64,000 bases of DNA from NCBI GenBank assembly GCA_949752735.1, contig OX457042.1, positions 33,464,789 through 33,528,788 on the forward strand. Direction: 5' to 3'. The position numbers and the translations under genes were made by a program. This DNA is from Lumbricus terrestris (taxonomy: Eukaryota > Annelida > Clitellata > Crassiclitellata > Lumbricidae). This document shows, in pieces, positions 55,295 through 64,000 of the stretch. Numbering within the stretch: position 1 is the stretch's first letter; each line of letters opens with the position of its first letter. Below the pieces are notes generated by a model that saw nothing but the letters and a program-made list of their open reading frames with translations, searched no databases and was not told the DNA's origin.

Positions 55295-55705
55295 TAGGTC
55301 TCTTTCTGGTTTTTCTTTTTTCTATCATGTAAACGTTTTAATATCCTGTTACTATCAAACTTGCAATATCGACTCTAATCACATGTCATCCCACTGTTTG
55401 AAGTTGATACTGCTAATATTCAACATGGTTGGACTGAATTCTGATTTCTTATATTAGACTTTCTGCTATGATCCTGTTTGTCCTGTTTTATTGCATTGCT
55501 TTGCTACGATTGAATAAAATTTATGATTAAGTTCCATTTGATAGTTTTGTGTAAAAAGGAGTAGCAGCCTCAGTTATGGTAAAGTCTTCCCAGTCGGTCT
55601 GTTGGATTCCTTGCACCAATGACAGTATTATTTATTTATTTATTGCAAGCAGTTTTAGCATGCACAGTCGCACAGAAATGGAGTGTAGTATCCCTATATT
55701 AGCAG

Positions 55706-56199
55706 GGCCGGTGTCGCGTGACAGAGTGTCCCCCAAAAGTCTCCCCTGAGACTTTATTTGGAAACAGATTCTCTCCAGGCGGATCTGTTCCAGAATAAAT
55801 TTGCCCCCCTCCTCGGAAACTATATGCTGAAATAAAGTCTTCAGGGGAGAAAATATTTCCTTCGCCTATGAAATAAACTCCCCCATTGAGCTTGAAATTG
55901 GCTACAGTCGCATAAAATTTATAGATCAGCAGGATGAGAATTGCCGGGGGGAATTTCAACCCCAGTTTTTTTAGAGACCCATAGTAAAGTCTGTTTGTCA
56001 GACCCAAATTCCAAGTAGGTCATAGGCCAACCCCCAATTATTTTTCCACAATTCTCACACTGTAAATGGGCATGTTAAACCGTTAGTTTACGCTGCTAAG
56101 TTACTTAGCACGAACATAATATGTAATATATGCTTTTACATAAGAAAATGTCTTCAGTCGGGGGGAGAGACTTTATATCATGACACGGTGACACCGGCC
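55706..56199. mobile_element. MITE of the GCCGGTGTC family
   Basis: GGCCGGTGTCGCGTGACAGA at the left and GTGACACCGGCC at the right, with AGTCTCCCC subterminal runs, as at 9433-9820. It includes a copy of the small GGATGAGAATT element. It lies in the roughly 1.2-kb stretch unique to copy 2. Confidence 0.7.
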
Positions 56200-56399
56200 A
56201 CTGGCAAAGCAGGCAGTTTCCTGGGCGCCACATTTCTGGAGCACCAAAAATATGTTTTTAACAGTTTTATGTTTTTCACTTGTGGGCCTTTAGCGAAAAA
56301 ATGAACATTATCCAAGCTTTAGTGAAGGGCTGAAGACCCTACTAAAAAAATACTTAGCTGCATGAGTGTAAATGCTCTGGCTTGTTTGTAATTAAACCG

Positions 56400-56640
56400 A
56401 AATTCCTGTAAAAATTACCAATCACCCGTATCCCTGCTTTCCTCTTGGAGACCGTTTGGAGACTGCAGCTTATTCCTTGCGTTGAGCATGCTGGGCTCCT
56501 GTCAGCAGTCCAATCTGGATTCAGAAGTAACCTAACTTCTCCACAGAAACCGCCCTCTTATCCCTTCTATCAGATTATATGTAACCTTGACCAGTCTCAT
56601 TTCTCCCTCTTAGTCATGCCGGAAAAGTTCTCATGCCACA
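56400..56640 (+). mobile_element. LINE reverse-transcriptase fragment (N-terminal part of RT)
   Basis: LLSAVQSGFRSN followed by LDQSHFSLLVM matches the xVQSGFRSxHST...LDxSHFSLxVxLD region of CR1-like RTs. Broken on both sides. Confidence 0.65.
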
Positions 56641-56943
56641 CTGGCTCTTTTTATTAGACGGCTTCATGGGTCACTGTAACAGGTGAACTCATGAATCAGC
56701 GTTAGCAAAGCAGTTAAGACCACAGCGTGTCTGTCGGTAGCAAACCTTAGCCGTTTAGCAAACTCGGTCAGCAGCTTTCGTATTAGACCTATTATTGTTG
56801 CAAACTATACATATGATTACATTATAATTATAGTCATTTAATCCCATGGCATTTTTATTGTAAATAAACTTAGTACTTCATGGCGACTTGTCAACGCATT
56901 TGCTAATACATTAACAATACACATTAAATTTTGTGTATTGCAG

Positions 56944-57394
56944 TTGACACGAAACGGAGTATCCCCCCTGAAAGCTATCCGGGGGATGAATTAATCTATC
57001 CCCTCGGATGGAATTAACCGGTCTATACTATCCGGGGGGATAAACCATTCTATCCCCTTTTTTGAAAAATGCGCATAATAAAAAAAATTATGCTGCAATC
57101 AAAATTTAAAGTGACTCTAATTGTTTTAAGTGTCCTAAGCAATGCTCAGATAAAAATAACTCGAATTTATTTATTGATTCTGAGTGTTCTATAGTGTTTT
57201 AAATGTTTTAAGTGCTCTAAAAACAGGGCAAAACAAATTATCTAGTAGGAATAAACATACCTGTTAGTGTCATTGTTCAAAACAAAGCAGATGAAAATTA
57301 ATTTGCAAACCAAAATACACGCGGAAGCGGTTTTTTCGACTTTTTTTAATTTGGGGGGATACAATTAATACGGGGGATACTCTATTTCGTGACA
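56944..57394. mobile_element. MITE with TGACACGAAA ends, upstream of gene D
   Basis: TTGACACGAAACGGAGTATC and the end ATACTCTATTTCGTGACA, with ATCCCCC runs just inside each end. Copy 1 reads TGTATTGCAGGCTC without it (about 36520). CAG is present on both sides. The interior matches 59798-60251 in inverted orientation. Confidence 0.85.
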
Positions 57395-57639
57395 CAGGCT
57401 GTCTGTTCAGTTAGTAGTTAAGTTTGATGTTAATTAGGATTACTGCATAACTTGTACAAGTAAAGTGCAGTGCGTTTGTAGTCGCTCAATTAAAGAAAAA
57501 ATAGTATTATTAACGCATCAGCTGACCGCCGCCTGGACTCATAATGGCGACCAGCAACCATGTGACTTGGCCGACATCCGGCACACCACTTGTCCAAACT
57601 CTTGGAAGTATACGGCTCTGAGTTTCCTTGATAACCGTC

Positions 57640-58000
57640 ATCAATCCGGCTTCCATTGAATGGAAGAAAATTTCAGCAATCGATATTCTGTTTAAGCAAA
57701 AATTCTTGTCATCAATCAAACTTCTATTTTACCAAGAGTTTTTTCATCCGTCCAACTTCCATTTAAGCAAGAAATTTTCCTGCCAAACCCACTTCTATTT
57801 AGACAAAAAAAGACTATTGATTCATGCTTCTATTGAACAAAGACTTTGTTTCATCAATCCATCTTCTATTTATGGACACAATTATTTTCATTTATCCATC
57901 TTCTTTTTAATCAAATAAATACTTTGCCAATCTAACTTCCACTAATCCTAGCAATTATTTTCATCAATCCAGTTTCCATAAACAATGTAAAATAATTTAA
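57640..58000 (-). repeat. Array of CAATCAAACTTCTATTT-type units, copy 2
   Basis: Counterpart of 36770-37110 with the same unit order. Small differences only. Confidence 0.75.
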
Positions 58001-58425
58001 CAACATAAAATATAGCAGAACCGAATCCTGGTTCACTTGCATTGTGCCCATTTTAGGATTGAGCTTAACATTGCAATGTTCCTTCAAGCATATCGGTATG
58101 ACTGAGTGAAGTCTCTGACAGCCCAGGAAGTAAAAGCCATTAAAATAAAATTATATGTTGATTAATTATAACAAATGGTAATGATGATATTACAATAAAT
58201 GTGATGGTAGGGTATAATTGTGAAACTTTAGATCCACTAAATGTACTGCCTTATGCGGGCATAGTGAGATAACGTAGAGATAATTTTTTCTGCTACAGTG
58301 ATTATGGTTAGTTATTATGGCGATGCATTGCTCCATTGAATCGACTGCTGTTGGCAGCACCTCCACGAAGCCATTTTAGAACAACTGTCCTGCAGTTTGG
58401 TAATCTCTGCATTATAAATTTATAG

Positions 58426-58759
58426 CAGTGGTTCCCAACCTTTTTTGACGGTAGTACCACCTTTTTCTAAGTTTGAGGACACGAGTGCCACTTTTTCTTA
58501 GTTGAAGGACATTAAGGGCCACAAGGCTAAAATTTAATTAACTAAAAGCATATAAAATTGTTATAATTTGATCAAAATGAAATGTTTTATGTTATTTATA
58601 GGCGTCAAAATAAAATAATTTGTAATGAGAAAATAATTATGTGTCCTGTCCAAATTGTCAATTTTTCATATATTTTTGTTAATTCTTTGAGAGATGAAGG
58701 CCATTTTTTAGGTCTGGCGGGCCACTTTTGGCCAGCGGGCCACGAGTTGGGAACCACTG
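58426..58759. mobile_element. hAT-type MITE in gene D 5' flank, target duplication ATTTATAG
   Basis: CAGTGGTTCCCAACC / GTTGGGAACCACTG ends. ATTTATAG at 58418-58425 and 58760-58767. Same insertion as 41037 in C. Confidence 0.9.
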
Positions 58760-58883
58760 ATTTATAGCGACAATCTTGACAATTTTATGGCACAATTTCT
58801 TGACTCTAATTTTCAGACTCAAAGGAATTCTTTATTAAAGCCATAATTAGGATTTTTTCAATTGATTCTCAGGAAGACAAGAT

Positions 58884-61800
58884 ATGGTGAACTGTGCTGT
58901 TCCTGGTTGCCATAGCAATTCAGCCAATAGTCGACTAAGATTCTTCCAATTTCCAAAGAACAGTCATCGAAATGAACTTTGGAAAGCATTCACAAAACGT
59001 GGTGATATGTTGCCAAACTATCCAAGGCTTTGTGAGGTATGATTGTTCATTACTTGCTAGCTGTAGTGATTTTTTGTTACTTGCTAGCGCTAGCGATGCA
59101 TTTTCTTCTGAACTACTGTAGTTGATAAGATAAGTTTATAGCTTCTTATTGATGCAATTTCATGCACAGTTTGCATGGCTCCATTTTAACCCCTAGCAGG
59201 AATTCATAAGTGTACATTAAGTTCAGGGCTCCGGACTGCGAGTGATAAATGAGCTTTAAATGAATACTAACATCTCTGTCACAAGGCACCTGCTCACTAG
59301 TTCGGCAAAATGTCCGTGTTGCTCCTCATTAGTTGTAGACCATGAGGGCATTTTTGCAGATGCTCCTATATTTGATACATTTACAGCAACTTGAACAATA
59401 TCTTGTCTTGCATGTTATTTACTGGTTCGTGCCAGAATTTAAGCTTGTACCTACAGCCAGATCACGCATGCCAGCCCACTTCTATTGTAACGATTGTGAA
59501 TGAATTTTCTGAGTAGTCAGCTGGATGCAAGATTGCTCTTTAAGTGTTGATTCCTTGTCGAATAACATTGAGCATTTTTGTTTGTGTGTGTGGTTTTCTG
59601 ATAGTTGCACTTTGCCCCATCGCAGTTTGAACAAAATAGACAAGATGGATGGCACAAACTGAAGTGGTCAGCCGTTCCAACTCTCCATCCTCCTGTTGAC
59701 CAAAAGCGGAGCAAGAAGAAGTGTGTGCAAGAATGTCTCACTGAAAAGAAGCCTGACACTTCTTTGAAACTGGTACGTTATCTTATTTAGGTGCCTGTGT
59801 CACGAAATAGAGTAGGCTATCCCCCGTATTAATTGTATCCCTCAAATTAAAAAAACTCGAAAAAACCGCTTCCAAGCGTGTATTTTTTTGCAAATTAATT
59901 TTCATCTGCCTTGTTTTGAACAATGACACTAACAGGTATGTTTATTCCTACTAGATAATTTGTTTTGCCCTGTTTTTAGAGCACTTAAAACATTTAAAAC
60001 ACTTAAGAACACTCAGAGTCACTAAATAAATTCGAGTTGCCTTTCTCTAAGCATTGCTTGGACACTTAAAACAATTAAAGTCACTTTACATTTTGATTAC
60101 AGCATAAATTTTTTTATTATGCGCATTTTTCAAAAATGGGGATAGAATGGTTCATCCCCCTCCGGATAGTATAGACCGGTTAATTCCATCCGGGGGGAAA
60201 GATTAATTCATCCCCCGGATAGCTTTCAGGGGGATACTCCGTTTCGTGTCACCTGCATGTGCACAGCCACTTTAAGCCTTACGCAAAAAATACATGAAAG
60301 GTTAAATTTTTTACAGATCTTAGTCAAGCAATGAAATAGTTTCTAAAGCCAGGGCATTCTTGCATTCATAGATCCCCACTGCCAGCTCTGCATTCAAAGT
60401 TGAAAGCATAATTATGCATTCACATTATTTATACAAAGTTGTGAAAAATCCAAGTTTGAATCTGAATGCTAGTGACAAATTCCAATGATTCCTTACCCAG
60501 TTTTTCTGCGTGATGATAGACAGACTTGTTATTGAAAAGCAGCTTACGCAAAAATACATGAAAGGTTCAATTTTTTGACAGATCTTGGTCATGCAATGAA
60601 ATAGTTTCTAAAGCCTAGGCATTAAATTAGGGTTTTAGAATATGAGGCATTTGTGATGCATATAGATCCATCAGAAATTCGATAGGCAATGCACTTATGA
60701 GTTTCTTTTGTACCCACATGTGTTTGCTGAAAGTGAAACTGGATGAAGCCTGAAATGATTAGGGCACAAATACAAGATAAATAGATGATAATTCCTAAAT
60801 TTAGGCCTAAATATATCTTTTCGGAGCTATTTTTTGGTTTTTGAACTAGTTTTGAAAATGAATGTTGGTTCTCCAAACACAAGCTTATAAAAAAAATGAT
60901 TGGCGATCAACAATGGGACTATCTTGCCTTGCACTACTTTTATTTGAAAACCAGTCGATGGAGGAAATAACTTTTGACGACATCGTAAGCCTTTGCTATT
61001 TTGCAGAGAGCCTTAAAGATCACAGTTTTAGTTTAACTTCGAGTTGATATCTTAAAAGCTAAACCATTCAATTTATCAAGTTAACTGTTGGTATATTTTA
61101 ATTACACAATATAAGCACCTAGCGTTATAAAGATTTGCCACCCAGTGGCATTGGCTAATACCAGTGGCTTAATATAAAAACTTAATTAGTTCATGAGGTT
61201 GGAGAGTATGTGACATACGCTTCAGGGAAACTCCGACATGTTCCAGCATGGCTTAGGAGAACAGTTTTCTAGTGCTTATAGAGTGTGTCAGAAAATAAGG
61301 GAACAGGAGCTACTCAAGAGGCAAGAGGAAGGCCATGTCATTCTCACTTACAATCCTGGAAAACTAGCATGGTCTTGATTGTTTGTCTTGATGTTGAATG
61401 TGAGTCTAGTCTTTTTGTCTGATTCAGTTGTCTGTTTTGCACAAAAGTTGTGTTTGCGCAAAGACTTCTGACTGAAAGACTTTCTGTTTCAGACTAATGG
61501 TGAAGAATTTCACAATGGTGCCTCTGAGACCTCCACTGACTCTTCTGCAAACATGGGTAACGAATGACACTTGGAATTAAACTTGTCTCTATGCTTTTTT
61601 AGTAGAGAATAATTAAAAGAACAGTGCATTAAAATAGTCACAGAAGTAAGCCATGTGTATACATTATATGAATTTCTACATGAACGTACTGCTGTGTATT
61701 TATTTGTGCAACGCAAGTTTCTGGGTTGGCATTAAATTTTTTCCTGCATTTTGCATTCTGGTGCATTCTTGACTCCTTCATTGAATTCTGCTTAATATAC

Positions 61801-64000
61801 AGTTTCAAACTACCCTGAATATCCTACCATGTCAGTTCCCATGTACCGATCAGTTAGATAGCTATACAATAACGTTTTGTAGCTCTAGTTATTTTTATTG
61901 TGCTACATTCATGTACCAGTAAGTGTTTTGGTTGTACATCAATATGTAAATATGTGAACAGAAAAACAGATGCAAAATTATTACAGACATACATATATGA
62001 TCTTATTCTGACCTCGAATCAAAATGATGTATCTTACAAATACAATACTCTGTTTTTGTTTGTATGTGCACTTGTTAAAGTGCCCCTTCAAGCTCTCTAC
62101 TCGGAGGTGCTCCAGTCTACAGAGCAGACACTGCATCGGAGTTTTACGCTGAAGCACTAAGCAATTGCGAGTGAAGGACTTGCCCAAGGTCCATACACGG
62201 CAACTTGAGGTAGATTTGAACCTGCAACCTTTCCGCTGCAGGGCGACGAACATACCCACTACACCACCACGCCCCATATAATGGGATGTGAAGAGCACAT
62301 CAACACAGTTGTGAGCCTGACTATTCAAGATGGTGGTGGGCCTGACTAAAATAATCAGGTTCACAACCGTCTTGATGTGCTCTTCACATCTTCACATTTT
62401 ATTCTGACTATTCTAACTATTTTGCAGCTGCGCCTCTACCTAAGAACTTTTCCCCTCATTTTATGCCTCTGTCAACTGTTCTTCTCAGCCATGGTTGGGT
62501 TGGGAGTTCCTCTTTTATATCATGAAGTAAATCGATAGTAGATATTTAGAACGGGCATCATATCAAATTTTTTCATCGATAGTCTTGATGGGTTGCTAAA
62601 TAAAGTTTTGGCCATTAATTGATTGAAACACGTGTTGGCATTTAAATATGCAAATGACGTATATGTGTGTTTGCTTACATCTGTATATTCAGAGTGTAAT
62701 ACAATATTTATTATCACAGTTGCAGGAGAACACCTTGGTAATCAACAAGAAAGTGAGCCAAAATCGCCTTCAACGAAGCTCTGCACTTTCAGTGCGAGGA
62801 GAGTCAGCGGCACGCATATGGTCAGGGATAAAAAAGTTCTACAGAATCTGCTTAGGACAATAGCTGAAAACATCCAGAGAACTTCATTCCAGCTTCAAGA
62901 GACTACGAGTAGGAAGTGTCAGCTGATGCAGGCGGTGAAGGCTTTGACGCAGGAAGAGATTGCGCTCCAGGGACGGCTGAAGAAAGAGTCGGACAAGGAG
63001 AACGTCGTGAAGCAGCAGTTGCAGGAAATAGAAGACGAAGAGAAAGATCTTTGGAAAGAGGAAGAAGAGCCGGGCTGTGAAGAACTGGATACGTTAATAC
63101 AACAAAATGAACACCAAGACATGAGGACAGAATGCTCTAAAGCTGACGAACCGTGTGGTGAAGAACCGAGGTCATTGACTGAAAAAGATGATCGCCATGG
63201 CTTGCAAATAGTGGCACAAAAGGAAATTGATCTTGTTGCTAAGAACATCCTCAGTGAAAAGTCTGCTGAAAAGCAAATGAACCTGAAGGTTTTTGACGGT
63301 TTTGTTGCATTTTCAATTGTCGACAGCGTTCAGATTGTGACTCTAAAATTGTTAGGTGATGAAGATATGACCAAAAGTTTTCTCGAGAACAGTACAAATC
63401 TCACTAGTACAAGTAAAACAGAACAGGCTGATGACCTGGCAATGAATGCAGAGTCTGTTGCCGAAAACACTAACGGAGTTGAGTGCAACAGCTCCGATCA
63501 ATCCACTCTTTGCTGTGTCGAAACAGATTCACTCGATCCACCTCCGATGTTACTAGAGCACAAACACATCTGCTCGTTCTGTGGAGAAAATTTCTTGAAT
63601 GCTGATGAAAAGCAGATCCATGAGCTCAAGCATGGGACCGATTTTCGATGTGACATCTGTGAGAAGGTTTGCTCAAACCGCACTCGTCTCATCCAACATA
63701 AAAGTACGCACACGGACGAAAGGCCGTTCGGTTGCACGCTCTGCCCACGCCGTTTCAAAGCAAATGGATCTCTGAATCGTCACTTCCGAAGTCACACCGG
63801 TGAAAAGCATTTCGCCTGCTCCCTCTGTTCAGAGCGGTTCGTCTATGCTCACCAGCGCCAAGTTCACATGTCGATTCACACTGGGAAGCAACCGTACTGT
63901 TGTCAGGAATGTGGACGCGGCTTCGCAGCCGGCAACTGTCTTATTCGTCACATGCGCATTCATCGCGGCGAAAAGCCATATGAATGCGACGTTTGCGGAA
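58884..64000 (+). CDS. Gene D: THAP - coiled coil - C2H2 zinc-finger protein, 3' end beyond the window
   Basis: Exons: 58884-59036, 59605-59772, 61493-61556 and 62720 to at least 64000 (open to the edge, 555 residues visible). THAP ligands are Cys4, Cys9, Cys50 and His53 (CE|LH), with RFFQFPKNSHR, ELWKAF and AVPTLHPP. Exon 3 is the same as C at the protein level. The coiled coil is as in C, but the linker and first fingers have diverged strongly: GENFLNADEKQIHEL and CEKVCSNRTRLIQ, with a Cys in place of the core Phe of finger 2. So D is not just a fresh copy of C in exon 4. Intron 2 has a MITE (59798-60251) not found in C. Intron 3 has SINE S1 shared with C. Confidence 0.85.
59798..60251. mobile_element. 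MITE with TGWCACGAAA ends in gene D intron 2, target duplication CCTG
   Basis: CCTG at 59794-59797 and 60252-60255. Gene C has GGTGCCTGCATGTGC uninterrupted (42367-42381). Ends TGTCACGAAATAGAG / CTCCGTTTCGTGTCA, with GGGGGAT runs inside. The orientation is opposite to the copy at 56944. Confidence 0.9.
62051..62275 (-). mobile_element. tRNA-derived SINE (family S1) in gene D intron 3
   Basis: Same place as the gene C copy, with independent point changes (GTTAAAGTGCC, TCTACTCGGAGGTGC). The next 100 bases contain an inverted GATGTGAAGAGCACATCAA / TTGATGTGCTCTTCACATC pair not present in C. Confidence 0.8.
62720..64000 (+). CDS. Gene D exon 4 (partial): coiled coil and at least five C2H2 fingers
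   Basis: The acceptor is TTATCACAG at 62719. The frame is open to base 64000. Coiled coil RDKKVLQNLLRTIAENIQ to LWKEEEEPGCEE. Fingers 1-5 are complete and the sixth is cut at YECDVCG. Contact positions (-1, 2, 3, 6): finger 3 A,G,S,R; finger 4 Y,H,Q,V; finger 5 A,N,C,R. No tandem duplication of fingers 1-2 as in C. Confidence 0.88.

Larger units (their letters stand above)
48088..64000 (+). repeat. Tandem segmental duplication, copy 2 (module F + gene D), cut by the window edge
   Basis: It starts at ATTTTAAGATAGGAG and repeats the order of copy 1. Private insertions: LINE 48232-49000 (with nested MITE), 49777-51163, 54123-55294, a roughly 1.2-kb stretch at 55655-56879, 56944-57394 and 59798-60251. 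Each is missing at the matching place in copy 1. Confidence 0.8.

Overview
This is a repeat-rich, AT-rich nuclear window from an animal. Genes have GT-AG introns, the spaces between exons are filled with LINE, SINE and DNA-transposon remnants, and there are no bacterial-type operons. The tRNA-headed SINEs, the CR1/L2-like LINE ends, the many non-autonomous elements with 8-bp target duplications and a TDRD12-like gene fit a marine invertebrate deuterostome (echinoderm or hemichordate). That placement is an impression, not a demonstration.

Layout. (1) 1-4.3 kb: the 5' end of a minus-strand gene whose five phase-compatible coding exons read as the N-terminal Tudor region of a TDRD12-like piRNA-pathway protein. 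It runs off the left edge. (2) 4.3-8.4 kb: a divergent intergenic region with a foldback element, microsatellites, a mariner-type remnant and a broken relic of a family member. (3) 8.5-64 kb: a head-to-tail array of four plus-strand genes, called A (8493-13852), B (18807-24904), C (41475-46402) and D (58884 to beyond the right edge). All share one architecture: a THAP domain split over exons 1 and 2, a short acidic exon 3, and one long exon 4 with a coiled coil, an acidic linker and 9-11 C2H2 zinc fingers. Splice phases (0, 0, 1) are the same in all four. (4) Upstream of C and of D lies an extra, different two-exon THAP module (E, 33431-34485; F, 49609-52015). Its last donor has the same phase 1, so it could in principle splice to a zinc-finger exon. 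(5) 27053-32469 is a nest of DNA transposons holding a satellite, a perfect 61-bp palindrome and an orphan 213-codon ORF.

The E+C and F+D regions are two copies of one roughly 15.5-kb tandem duplication (junction near 48087/48088). Many mobile elements can be placed by comparing filled sites with empty sites in the sister unit. These comparisons give target-site duplications directly and order the events: B split first, then a SINE and an hAT-type MITE inserted in the C/D ancestor, then the block duplicated, then each copy gained its own insertions.

The most interesting reading is of a young, expanding family of DNA-binding proteins. THAP, the DNA-binding fold shared with P-element transposase, is joined to a C2H2 array whose putative base-contact residues differ between paralogues in fingers 3-6, while fingers 7-9 stay nearly fixed. 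The cluster lies beside a piRNA-pathway gene and is saturated with transposons. A role in transposon recognition is a hypothesis only.
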